NCBI GenBank assembly: GCA_018671775.1
Contig: JABHGY010000012.1
Coordinates: 1 to 39,017 of the forward strand
From: Fidelibacterota bacterium
Lineage (GTDB): Bacteria; Fidelibacterota; Marinisomatia; Marinisomatales; UBA1611
Length of the DNA: 39,017 nucleotides
Direction of reading: 5' to 3'
Shown: positions 1 to 7,175 of the stretch, in pieces
Layout of the letters: the number at the start of each line of letters is the position of its first letter
How positions within the stretch are numbered: position 1 is the stretch's first letter
Translations under genes and position numbers: made by a program
The notes under the pieces: generated by a model
What the model was told of the DNA's origin: nothing
What the model saw: the letters and a program-made list of their open reading frames with translations, nothing else
Database searches by the model: none

Positions 1-954
1 ATGTCAAAATTATTAGAGCAAGTCAGCGATAAAATCCGCTTAAAGCATTATAGCCATCGAACAGAAAAAACATATAAACACTGGATAAAACACTATATTT
101 TATTCCACAACAAAACACATCCTGATAAATTAGACGGTAAAGCACTCAATGCCTATTTAACTTATCTCGCCAAGGAAAAACATGTATCTGCATCGACACA
201 AAATTTGGCAAGAAATGCCATTCTTTTTTTATATAAACAGGTTCTCAAAAAAGACATAGGGGATTCCAAAAATTATGTCATTGCAAAGCGTTCTAGAAAA
301 GTGCCAACTGTCTTTTCTCAAGATGAAGCTAAAAGAGTCATTGCGCAATTAGAGGGTCGTAATGCATTGGTGGTTAAATTACTGTATGGCACAGGGATGC
401 GCATTTCTGAATGTTTACAGCTTCGCATCAAAGATATAGATTTTGACCAAAACCTCATTGTAGTTCGAGATGGCAAAGGGGAACAAGATCGCGTAACGAT
501 GTTACCTGAGACATTAAGAGATTTAATCAAGCATCAAATAGAGCGAGTGGCTTACTTGCATGCATTAGACCAAAAAAATGAAGTTCCTGGCGTTTTTATT
601 CCATATTCGATTGAAAAAAAATATCCTAGCGTGAGTAAAGACTTTGGCTGGTATTTCTTATTCCCGGGAAAATCATTAAGTAAAGATCCTATAACCGGAA
701 TTATTAGGCGCCATCATGTTCACGAGTCTAATATTCAACGTGGCGTAAAAAAAGCAATCAAAATGGCAGAGATTTACAAACAAGCAGGATGCCATACTTT
801 TCGTCATTCTTTTGCGACACATTTATTAGAAAATGGCTACGATATTCGGTCCGTACAAGAATTATTAGGACATAAAGATGTTCGTACGACGATGATTTAT
901 ACGCATGTCATGCAGAAAGGACCTTTGGCGGTTAAAAGTCCATTGGATAAATAA
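1..954 (+). CDS. intI: Integron integrase (IntI-type tyrosine recombinase)
   Basis: A site-specific tyrosine recombinase of the integron integrase type, which would insert and excise gene cassettes at attI/attC sites. The 317-aa protein has a SAM-like core-binding N-terminus (about residues 1-90) and a catalytic domain. The visible catalytic set is R134, K159, H265, R268, H291 and Y300. The IntI-specific insertion, absent from XerC/XerD, lies at about 187-222 (GVFIPYSIEKKYPS then a WYFLFPG motif) and is followed by RRHHVHES. The ATG is the first base of the window, so the promoter and any RBS are not visible. In integrons attI and the cassette array normally lie on the 5' side of intI, which here would be outside the window. 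The gene is intact. Family call is firm; whether a cassette array exists is unknown. Confidence 0.9.
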   Translation: MSKLLEQVSDKIRLKHYSHRTEKTYKHWIKHYILFHNKTHPDKLDGKALNAYLTYLAKEKHVSASTQNLARNAILFLYKQVLKKDIGDSKNYVIAKRSRKVPTVFSQDEAKRVIAQLEGRNALVVKLLYGTGMRISECLQLRIKDIDFDQNLIVVRDGKGEQDRVTMLPETLRDLIKHQIERVAYLHALDQKNEVPGVFIPYSIEKKYPSVSKDFGWYFLFPGKSLSKDPITGIIRRHHVHESNIQRGVKKAIKMAEIYKQAGCHTFRHSFATHLLENGYDIRSVQELLGHKDVRTTMIYTHVMQKGPLAVKSPLDK

Positions 955-958
955 TGTG

Positions 959-980
959 CCACGACTATCCTTAGTCGTGG
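959..980. repeat. REP-like hairpin 1 (variable-stem family)
   Basis: A perfect 9-bp inverted repeat (CCACGACTA / TAGTCGTGG) around a TCCT apex, five bases after the intI stop codon. On the plus strand it is led by GTGC, which overlaps the stem by two bases. It shares the GTG leader and A-TCCN-T apex with the other hairpins around the RAYT gene but has a different stem. It could also terminate intI transcription, though no T-run follows. Confidence 0.8.
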
Positions 981-989
981 AGTTTAAGC

Positions 990-1007
990 ACAAGCACGGA
1001 TGCTTGT
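990..1007. repeat. REP-like hairpin 2 (opposite orientation)
   Basis: A perfect 7-bp inverted repeat (ACAAGCA / TGCTTGT) around CGGA. Read on the minus strand it becomes GTGGA, then the stem, then a TCCG apex, so it is oriented opposite to hairpin 1. The two sit back to back 9 bp apart, the arrangement expected of a REPIN doublet. Confidence 0.75.
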
Positions 1008-1060
1008 TCCACAGTTATTGGTCGTAGTTTACGTGCATAGGAACAGCTTGAGTTATAGAA

Positions 1061-1150
1061 ATAAACGATAAGGGGTTTGTGCCATAATCATCCTTGATTG
1101 TGTTCATAAACGATAAGGGATTTGTGCCATAATCATCCTTGATTGTGTCA
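1061..1150. repeat. Two 45-bp tandem repeats each holding a REP-like hairpin
   Basis: Two nearly identical 45-bp units begin at 1061 and 1106 with ataaacgataaggg; a third, diverged unit begins at 1151 with atgaacgagaaggg. Each of the first two units carries a hairpin (1083-1102 and 1128-1147) with arms CATAATCA and TGATTGTG around TCCT, with one G-T pair, preceded by GTGC. The repeat creates a false 64-aa minus-strand ORF with a repeating peptide. The array lies just upstream of the RAYT gene. Confidence 0.85.
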
Positions 1151-1152
1151 AT

Positions 1153-1174
1153 GAACGAGAAGGGATTCTCGTTC
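1153..1174. repeat. REP-like hairpin 5, immediately upstream of the RAYT gene
   Basis: A perfect 9-bp inverted repeat (GAACGAGAA / TTCTCGTTC) around GGGA, followed by CAC. On the minus strand this is GTGG, stem, TCCC apex. It ends 17 bp before the RAYT start codon, so it would lie in the 5' leader of the transposase mRNA and might influence its translation or serve as a binding site for its product. The site is clear; the role is inference. Confidence 0.75.
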
Positions 1175-1191
1175 CACTTTGAAAGGAAAAA

Positions 1192-1815
1192 ATGAAAAGG
1201 ATATATCAAAGAGATTTACCTCACATTCAACCCCCTGGATCGACAATTTTTATCACATTTCGATTAGCGGGGAGTTTGCCTAAATCAAAAATAATTGAGA
1301 TAAAAAGCGATTTTGAGCGATTAGCAAAAATAATAAAATCAAATACTTTAAATAAAGAGCAAACAGTGAATGAACAGTTTTTACTGATTCAAAAGTTTGA
1401 TAAGTATTTGCATGCTTCCGTTTCGGGACATCATTTTTTAAAAGAGCCAAAAATTGCAAAACTTATCTGTGATACAATACACTTTCACGATGGAATACTG
1501 TACCAATTATTTGCATATTGTATCATGCCAAATCATGTTCATCTCGTTTTAAAACCAAATCCGATTGATGATGAAAATGAGATCTTACTGGAAAAAATAA
1601 TGCATAGCCTTAAAAGTTATACAGCTACCGAAGCGAATAAAATTTTGCAAAGGAAAGGACAATTTTGGATGCATGAAAGTTTTGATCATTACATTCGTTC
1701 TCAAGAGAGTTATGAGCGCATTATCAAATATGTGATGGATAATCCTGTGAAAGCAAATCTCGTTAAAAAATCATCAGATTGGCCATGGTCATTCAAGTGG
1801 CACAATCATCCTTGA
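1192..1815 (+). CDS. REP-associated tyrosine transposase (RAYT, Y1 HUH family)
   Basis: A single-strand DNA transposase of the IS200-like Y1 superfamily, RAYT branch. The 207-aa protein begins with YQRDLPHIQPPGSTIFITFR, a typical RAYT opening. The HUH metal-binding motif is HVH at 115-117 within CIMPNHVHLVLKP. The C-terminal part YIRSQESYERIIKYVMDNPVKANLV is the conserved RAYT block; candidate catalytic tyrosines there are Y167, Y174 and Y180, and I cannot choose between them by eye. A good Shine-Dalgarno (AAAGGA) precedes the ATG. The gene is bracketed by REP-like hairpins with GTG leaders, the expected substrates of such enzymes. Its TGA stop lies inside hairpin 6. Family confidence is high; target recognition is inferred from context. 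Confidence 0.92.
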   Translation: MKRIYQRDLPHIQPPGSTIFITFRLAGSLPKSKIIEIKSDFERLAKIIKSNTLNKEQTVNEQFLLIQKFDKYLHASVSGHHFLKEPKIAKLICDTIHFHDGILYQLFAYCIMPNHVHLVLKPNPIDDENEILLEKIMHSLKSYTATEANKILQRKGQFWMHESFDHYIRSQESYERIIKYVMDNPVKANLVKKSSDWPWSFKWHNHP

Positions 1816-1820
1816 TTGTG
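1801..1820. repeat. REP-like hairpin 6, overlapping the RAYT stop codon
   Basis: A perfect 8-bp inverted repeat (CACAATCA / TGATTGTG) around TCCT, preceded by GTGG. It is a corrected version of the stem seen twice upstream (CATAATCA). It encodes the last transposase residues and contains its TGA stop at 1813-1815, so the gene end and the repeat are one sequence. Confidence 0.8.
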
Positions 1821-1823
1821 TTC

Positions 1824-1963
1824 ATAAACGAGAAGGGATTCTCATTTCACAATAAACGAGAAGGGATTCTCATTTCACAATAAACGAGAAGGGATTCTCA
1901 TTTCACAATAAACGAGAAGGGATTCTCATTTCACAATAAACGAGAAGGGATTCTCATTTCACA
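1824..1963. repeat. Five tandem 28-bp repeats with REP-like hairpins
   Basis: Five head-to-tail copies of a 28-bp unit that starts ataaacgagaagggattctc and ends atttcaca, starting at 1824, 1852, 1880, 1908 and 1936. The copies appear identical. Each forms a hairpin (AAACGAGAA / TTCTCATTT around GGGA, one C-A mismatch). Minus-strand reading gives GTGA, stem, TCCC apex, matching the family. The array fills the gap between the convergent RAYT and RNase R genes and ends 9 bp from the RNase R stop, so it may block read-through in both directions. Confidence 0.9.
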
Positions 1964-1972
1964 AGGATTCTT

Positions 1973-4063
1973 CTACAGATTCTCAAGCGTAAAATTAGCT
2001 CTTTGTTTTTCAAAAAGCACCGCAAGAACCTTTACGCTTACTTTGTCACCTAAGCGGAATTCATGTTTTGTTTTTCGTCCCCGGAGACAATAGCGGTCTT
2101 CGTCGTAAGCATAATCATCATCTGACATGGTGTCGATATGGATTAAGCCTTCAGCTAAAGATGATTTCAATTCTACAAAAATTCCAAAATTAACCACACC
2201 GGAAATTCGCCCTTCAAAGGATTTGCCAATCCGTTCATTGAGCCATCGCAATTGTTTCATTTTGATATATTCCCGTTCTGCCGACAATGCTTTCAGTTCC
2301 ACTTCATTCGAAATCATAATCGATTTTAGCATGAGCTCTCTCCATGCTTCTGCTTCTTGAATAGATTTATTGCAAAGCATTTTTATCATGCGATGAACCA
2401 TGAGATCTGGATATCGTCGAATGGGCGATGTGAAATGGGTATAATGATTGAATGCCAGTCCAAAATGTCCTTGATTTTTCATGGAATATTCTGCTTTACT
2501 CATGGTGCGCAATGCCACATTTTCGATAAGAGATCGATAAGGCGAATCTTCTACATGTTTTAGAACGTTTTTAATGTCATTCGGTGTGAGTTCCCCTTTT
2601 GGAATGTGAATACCCAAATTAAGAATTTTAAGTAGATTTGTAAATCGAAGCACATCCTTTTGATCTGGGTCTGCATGGACGCGATACACAAATGGATATT
2701 TTTTCGGCAGTTTTTTGGGGATTTCCTCCGCGACCACACGATTGGCTAATAACATACATTCTTCCACAATTCGATGGGATGCCATCCGTTCACTGGGACG
2801 AATTTCATGGGGAATCCCTTTTTCACCCATTTCAAAAATAGGCTCGGGAATATCAAAATCTATACTCCCAGCTTCAGAACGGTTTTTGAATAATTGTTTC
2901 GCCAATCGCTTCAAGATGAGAATATCATTTTTGAAAGGGTGATCTTTCTTGCCTTCAAGAATATCTTCCACATCCTGATATGTGAATCGTGCTTTACTGT
3001 TGATAACCGTAGGCAAAATATCCGTTTCCATAATATTAAAATCTTTATCCATTTTCATAATGGCAGATACGGCCAATCGATCTTCATTAGGCCTAAGAGA
3101 GCAGAGATTCGCCGATAATGCTTCCGGTAACATGTGGACCACGCCTTCTGTGAAATAAACCGAAGTGCTACGCTGGATGGCCTCCCGATCAATACATGTA
3201 TTTTGCTTTACAAAATGGCTTACGTCTGCAATATGAACGCCCAAATCATACCCATTCTGATTGCGTTTAATAGAAATGGCATCGTCAAAATCTTTTGCAT
3301 CTACAGGATCGATGGTGAATGATGTCCATTTTCGTAAGTCCCGCCGGTTTGGGATTTCTTGAGTAATGTGCTTTTGACTAAAACACTTCACTTCATCCAC
3401 GACTTTTTGTGGAAATGCCTGAAGATAATCATATTTACTCAGAATCATTTTCATATCGTTTACCGGGTCTTCCGCCTTCCCAATAACGGTTTGCAATTCT
3501 GCAATGATGGGTTCTTCCAAGGATCCCCAATCTTTGACGTGTGCTTTTACTATTTGCCCTTCGCCCAAATCTTTTTTCGCTTTGATGAGCCGAATTCCGC
3601 GCCCAGGATTCACCGGCGAAATCGTCATGAATAATTTCCCCATATATTTATAGGTAACACCGATAAAAGAGTCTGAACCACGCACTAAGACTTTTTGGAT
3701 CCGACCTTTCAATCCTTGAGGACTTGGACGTCCTTGCAATTTCACGCGGACATGATCCCCATGGATGGCATCGGCCATGGACCGGCGACCGATGAATATA
3801 TCTTCTGAATCATCGTCAGTGATGACAAAGCCAAATCCTTTTTGGGTTACGGTGAGACGACCTTCAAATTGATTCTGTTCTCGAGGGAGAGTATATCGTT
3901 TTCCTTTCACTTGAACAATTTCCCCAGACTGGACCCATTCATTCAGTAAACTTTTAACCCCAGCTATTTCGTGCTGTTTTACCTTCATCTTGTGGAAGAT
4001 TTCTTTTTGCCGAAGTAATTTCCCCGGGTTTTTATTAAATATGGATAATAGTCGTTTTTTCAT
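1973..4063 (-). CDS. rnr: Ribonuclease R (RNase II/RNB family 3'-5' exoribonuclease)
   Basis: A processive 3'-to-5' exoribonuclease able to degrade structured RNA. The 696-aa protein shows the RNase R order: an N-terminal winged-helix region (about 1-60), cold-shock/OB domains (about 65-230), the RNB catalytic domain with IDPVDAKDFDDAISI (D252, D258, D260 and D261 as Mg2+ ligands) and HYTHFTSPIRRYPDL further on, and a C-terminal S1 domain (about 614-695). The lysine-rich tail of E. coli RNase R is absent. Start is ATG with no evident Shine-Dalgarno. It lies 48 bp after the CoA-binding gene and is probably the last gene of a three-gene minus-strand operon; its end abuts the 28-bp hairpin array. 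Confidence 0.95.
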   Translation of the reverse strand: MKKRLLSIFNKNPGKLLRQKEIFHKMKVKQHEIAGVKSLLNEWVQSGEIVQVKGKRYTLPREQNQFEGRLTVTQKGFGFVITDDDSEDIFIGRRSMADAIHGDHVRVKLQGRPSPQGLKGRIQKVLVRGSDSFIGVTYKYMGKLFMTISPVNPGRGIRLIKAKKDLGEGQIVKAHVKDWGSLEEPIIAELQTVIGKAEDPVNDMKMILSKYDYLQAFPQKVVDEVKCFSQKHITQEIPNRRDLRKWTSFTIDPVDAKDFDDAISIKRNQNGYDLGVHIADVSHFVKQNTCIDREAIQRSTSVYFTEGVVHMLPEALSANLCSLRPNEDRLAVSAIMKMDKDFNIMETDILPTVINSKARFTYQDVEDILEGKKDHPFKNDILILKRLAKQLFKNRSEAGSIDFDIPEPIFEMGEKGIPHEIRPSERMASHRIVEECMLLANRVVAEEIPKKLPKKYPFVYRVHADPDQKDVLRFTNLLKILNLGIHIPKGELTPNDIKNVLKHVEDSPYRSLIENVALRTMSKAEYSMKNQGHFGLAFNHYTHFTSPIRRYPDLMVHRMIKMLCNKSIQEAEAWRELMLKSIMISNEVELKALSAEREYIKMKQLRWLNERIGKSFEGRISGVVNFGIFVELKSSLAEGLIHIDTMSDDDYAYDEDRYCLRGRKTKHEFRLGDKVSVKVLAVLFEKQRANFTLENL

Positions 4064-4111
4064 TATAAATCTGAACGGAATTTATGCTTTATTTTGGGAA
4101 AAGGGGGAAAG

Positions 4112-4513
4112 TCATGCATTTAGTTGACGGTGTTTCCGCATCATACAATCGTTCATGATAACGAGCAAGCCTGCCTCTTCTGCTTTTTGTCCAGCTTTTT
4201 CGTTGATAACCCCATCTTGCAACCAAAGGGCTTTGGCCTCAATTTCAATCGCCGCATCAACAATGGGCTCCACATGTTCAGGATTTCGAAACACATCCAC
4301 CACATCGACTGCCACCGGAATCTCTTTTAAAGAAGGGTAGCATTTTTCACCAGCGATTTCTTTTTGTCCAGGATTGACAGGAATGATGGTATAACCCTGA
4401 TCTCGGAGATATAAAGCGACGTAATGGCTGGGGCGTTCTGCTTTGGGAGACATGCCAACCACAGCGATGGTTTTCATTTTATAGATTTTTTGATAGGTAT
4501 TTGCTTCATTCAT
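4112..4513 (-). CDS. CoA-binding protein, YccU-type Rossmann fold
   Basis: A small CoA-binding-domain protein (133 aa) of the YccU/COG1832 type. It shows an N-terminal nucleotide-binding strand-loop (AVVGMSPKAERPSHYVALYL), the VNPGQKEIAGEKCYPSL segment, VDVVDVFRNPEHV and the C-terminal MNDCMMRKH, all standard in the family. The biochemical role is not established; CoA binding is known for the domain. The ATG is 3 bp after the proline dehydrogenase stop, indicating translational coupling. Cytosolic, no signal peptide. Confidence 0.88.
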   Translation of the reverse strand: MNEANTYQKIYKMKTIAVVGMSPKAERPSHYVALYLRDQGYTIIPVNPGQKEIAGEKCYPSLKEIPVAVDVVDVFRNPEHVEPIVDAAIEIEAKALWLQDGVINEKAGQKAEEAGLLVIMNDCMMRKHRQLNA

Positions 4514-4516
4514 GAC

Positions 4517-5464
4517 TCATTTTCCTTTGAAAAAGTTTTTCAGCACATAAGAAATAATTTTTGGATTTTCTTTAAGACGACGCACTGAATAATCGAACCA
4601 AGCAGAACCAAAAGGCACATAAATCCGAACCGTATATCCTTTTTTGGCTAGAGATTCCAAGCGCCCTTCCATGGGCACGCCATACAAAACCTGGAATTCG
4701 AATTGGTCTTTTGGTATATTGTTTTCTGCCACCCAAGATTCAATTTTACTGACGAGGGTCAAATCATGCGTCGCGATGGCGCAATAACCCGATTTTTTGA
4801 TAACCGCTTGGACTAAGCTAAAAAAATGTTCCGAAATCTCCGTTTCGCTTTGGTAGGCAATCTGCTCCGATTCTTGATATATCCCTTTACAAATACGTAC
4901 ATTAAAATCTGATGCACTCAAACGATGGACATCATCCATACTTCGATGTAAATAGGCTTGAAGCACAATGCCAGTTTGGGCGTGAATACTTTTACAATGG
5001 TCGAGGAGTTCAAACGTAGCGTCAGTATAGGGAGAGTTTTCCATATCCAATCGTAAAAAGTTATCCGTATTTTTTGCGGCATTTGCGATGAGATGAACAT
5101 TCGCCATGGTTTCAGCCAAAGAAATAGACAAGCCAATGTGAGTGGGCTTAATGGAGACATTACAATCAAGCTTTTCTGCTTCTATGCTTGCGTATAAATC
5201 GCAATAGGCTTGGGTAATTTTTCGAGCTTCTTCTTTACTCTCAACATGTTCTCCTAAAATATCAATAGTGGTTTTAAATCCTTTTTCATTTAGGGCGCGG
5301 ATATGATACTTTGCTTCTTCAAACGTTTCGCCAGCTACATAAGGGTTTGCAAAAGGTCGCACAAACCAGCGAGGAAGGATAGGGAGGGCAGTAGCGATGA
5401 TTTTATTGAATAAAGCCACATAGAAAATTACACTTTTCTTTGGAATGGAATCAAAATGTTTCAA
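4517..5464 (-). CDS. Proline dehydrogenase (monofunctional, FAD-dependent)
   Basis: Oxidises L-proline to pyrroline-5-carboxylate with FAD, passing electrons to the quinone pool. The 315-aa protein matches the monofunctional (PutB-like) ProDH barrel: KPTHIGLS, LDMENSPYTDATFEL, LQAYLHRSMDDV, VRICKGIYQES, IATHDL, FEFQVLYGVPM and the C-terminal VRIYVPFGSAWFDYSVRR. No P5C dehydrogenase is fused or adjacent. The start is uncertain: the ORF opens with TTG and contains no early in-frame ATG, and no Shine-Dalgarno is visible. It is the first gene of the minus-strand set with the CoA-binding protein and RNase R, and it diverges from nuoA across about 100 bp. Confidence 0.9.
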   Translation of the reverse strand: MKHFDSIPKKSVIFYVALFNKIIATALPILPRWFVRPFANPYVAGETFEEAKYHIRALNEKGFKTTIDILGEHVESKEEARKITQAYCDLYASIEAEKLDCNVSIKPTHIGLSISLAETMANVHLIANAAKNTDNFLRLDMENSPYTDATFELLDHCKSIHAQTGIVLQAYLHRSMDDVHRLSASDFNVRICKGIYQESEQIAYQSETEISEHFFSLVQAVIKKSGYCAIATHDLTLVSKIESWVAENNIPKDQFEFQVLYGVPMEGRLESLAKKGYTVRIYVPFGSAWFDYSVRRLKENPKIISYVLKNFFKGK

Positions 5465-5468
5465 AAAG

Positions 5469-5497
5469 ATTTTATGGCCTAATTTTGTATTTTACAA
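5469..5497 (-). promoter_or_regulatory. Candidate sigma-70-like promoter for the proline dehydrogenase operon
   Basis: Read on the minus strand, TTGTAA and TAAAAT are separated by 17 bp in the AT-rich divergent gap between proline dehydrogenase and nuoA. If used, transcription would begin almost at the TTG start, implying a leaderless message or a later true start. The match is modest (4/6 and 5/6 to the E. coli consensus), and AT-rich DNA gives such matches by chance. Confidence 0.25.
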
Positions 5498-5568
5498 TGC
5501 AACATAGTTATTGCTGTATGGAAAAGGTCTCTATAAATTCACTATCTTGAATCGGTAATTATTCATTT

Positions 5569-5985
5569 ATGTACAGAGACTTCGGAACAATTTTACTCGC
5601 CGCCCTACTGGGTATTGTTATGGTATTTGTGCCACTTTTGGTGCAAAAGCTGATTGCTCCCTCCAAGAAATCCCGCGAAAAGTTAGACACGTACGAATGT
5701 GGAGAAGAAGTTGAAGGTTCGGCTTGGCTCCAATTTAATATTCGATTTTATATAATTGCACTTATATTCCTCATTTTTGACGTAGAAGTTGTTTTCCTTT
5801 TCCCTTGGGCTGTCGTTTTTAAAGAATTAGGTTTGCTGGCTTTTGTTGAAATGGGCATCTTTCTTGTCATTCTTATCGTTGGGCTCGCCTATGTATGGGT
5901 AAAAACAGATTTAGATTGGGTAAAGCTTAAAGTCGCTTACGGAAGTGGTCGGTATCGCAAAATTAAATTAGAGGAGAAAGTCTAA
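5569..5985 (+). CDS. nuoA: NADH-quinone oxidoreductase subunit A
   Basis: Small membrane subunit of complex I near the quinone cavity. The 138-aa protein has three predicted membrane helices and the NuoA signature DTYECGEEVEGSAW followed by FNIRFYIIALIFLIFDVE. First gene of the nuo-nqr cluster. The start ATG is preceded by an AT-rich leader without a clear Shine-Dalgarno. Its stop directly abuts the nuoB ATG (TAAATG). Confidence 0.96.
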   Translation: MYRDFGTILLAALLGIVMVFVPLLVQKLIAPSKKSREKLDTYECGEEVEGSAWLQFNIRFYIIALIFLIFDVEVVFLFPWAVVFKELGLLAFVEMGIFLVILIVGLAYVWVKTDLDWVKLKVAYGSGRYRKIKLEEKV

Positions 5986-6477
5986 ATGGGCGTATTGGAA
6001 CATAAATTTCAAGACAATATCGTCGTAGAAAAATTAGATAAACTTCTGGGTTGGGCTCGTTCTACCTCTCCTTGGTATTTTCAATTTGGTTTGGCTTGTT
6101 GCGCCATTGAAATGATGGCCACGGCTGCCAGTCGTCACGATTTAGAACGCATCGGCATGATGCCCCGTTCTTCGCCTCGCCAAGCAGATATTATGATTGT
6201 GGCTGGAACCGTAACCATGAAAATGGCCTTGCGGGTTAAAAAATTATACGAGCAAATGGCAGATCCTAAATATGTAATTGCTATGGGATCGTGCGCTACG
6301 TCTGGAGGTCCTTACTGGCAACACGGATATCATGTTTTGAAAGGGGTTGATTTGGTGGTGCCTGTAGATGTGTATGTTCCTGGATGTCCGCCTAGACCGG
6401 AAGCACTGATTGAAGGATTGCTTAAGCTTCAAGAAAAAATTCAAAAGGGAAGACCCTTAACCAAGATAGATTCATGA
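5986..6477 (+). CDS. nuoB: NADH-quinone oxidoreductase subunit B (N2 cluster)
   Basis: Peripheral-arm subunit carrying the terminal [4Fe-4S] cluster N2, which reduces quinone. The 163-aa protein contains all four ligands: tandem C38-C39 in [12 protein letters not shown]103 in GSCATSGG and C134 in [11 protein letters not shown] Shine-Dalgarno (GAGGAGA) lies at the end of nuoA. It overlaps nuoC by 4 nt (ATGA). Normal family length. Confidence 0.97.
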   Translation: MGVLEHKFQDNIVVEKLDKLLGWARSTSPWYFQFGLACCAIEMMATAASRHDLERIGMMPRSSPRQADIMIVAGTVTMKMALRVKKLYEQMADPKYVIAMGSCATSGGPYWQHGYHVLKGVDLVVPVDVYVPGCPPRPEALIEGLLKLQEKIQKGRPLTKIDS

Positions 6478-7175
6478 CAGACGATAGAGATAAACTGATT
6501 TCAGAAGTGGTAGAAAAAGCGCTTCAAGGCGACATGGATGCGATTAACAATATTGAAGATCGCGTGATTCGCTCCAAAGCAAAGGCTGCTTTGCATAAAG
6601 CAAAAAAAGCAGCAAAAGCGGTTGAAAGTTCAGCCTCTGATGCGAATGAAGACAAAACGGAGACATCTCCAAAAGCTGAGCAGACGATCCATCAGAAAAT
6701 GGCTATTTTAATTGAAGAAAAAGAATCTGGATCTGTAATCTCTCAAGAGGGTGAAGAAGAAGCTTGTATTTACATCAAGCCCGAATCATGGGAATCGCTT
6801 GCGCCAATTTTACGAAACGATGATGCTATGGATTTTGATTCTTTGCAATGTATTACGGGGATGGACATGGGCGAGGGTATTTTAGAATCTCGTTACAATT
6901 TTCATTCCATGAAATTGCGCCACGCCATTGAAATTAGAATTGCCGTGCCCATGGAAAAGCCAGATATTTATTCTATTGAGCAAATTTGGAGAATTGGTGA
7001 TTGGTTTGAGCGAGAAGTATATGATATGTATGGTATTATTTTTACAGGACATCGCAATTTAAAACGCATGTTACTTCCTGACGATTGGGAAGGATGGCCC
7101 TTACGAAAAGATTATGAAACGCCCCAAAGTTATCATGGCATTGCCGTGCCGAAAGTGAAAGAAGAATGGGAATAA
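6474..7175 (+). CDS. nuoC: NADH-quinone oxidoreductase subunit C with N-terminal extension
   Basis: Peripheral-arm subunit (30-kDa family) packing against NuoD. The 233-aa protein has the conserved C-terminal block ([20 protein letters not shown] then [17 protein letters not shown]) and [10 protein letters not shown]. The recognisable domain begins only at about residue 78. Before it is a highly charged Ala/Lys/Glu/Ser-rich extension ([20 protein letters not shown]), predicted to be helical then disordered. The ATG overlaps the nuoB stop (ATGA), supporting this start rather than a later one. It overlaps nuoD by 10 nt. NuoC and NuoD are separate, not fused. Confidence 0.95.
   Translation: MTDDRDKLISEVVEKALQGDMDAINNIEDRVIRSKAKAALHKAKKAAKAVESSASDANEDKTETSPKAEQTIHQKMAILIEEKESGSVISQEGEEEACIYIKPESWESLAPILRNDDAMDFDSLQCITGMDMGEGILESRYNFHSMKLRHAIEIRIAVPMEKPDIYSIEQIWRIGDWFEREVYDMYGIIFTGHRNLKRMLLPDDWEGWPLRKDYETPQSYHGIAVPKVKEEWE

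Noticed and set aside
1015-1209. 64-aa minus-strand ORF with a repeated peptide
   Set aside because: The peptide repetition only mirrors the 45-bp DNA repeat and hairpins upstream of the RAYT gene; it is not a plausible gene.
959-1963. Hairpins as attC sites of the neighbouring integron integrase
   Set aside because: They lack the paired R and L core sites (no GTTRRRY arrangement), are too short, and lie on the 3' side of intI. Their structure and position fit REP/RAYT.
1824-1963. CRISPR array
   Set aside because: The five units are contiguous without unique spacers, and no cas genes are present.
4517-5464. Truncated bifunctional PutA
   Set aside because: The length and ends match monofunctional proline dehydrogenase; there is no remnant of a P5C dehydrogenase domain.
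5511-5537. TTGCTG / TATAAA as a nuoA promoter
   Set aside because: The spacer is only 15 bp and the region is AT-rich; not convincing enough to annotate.
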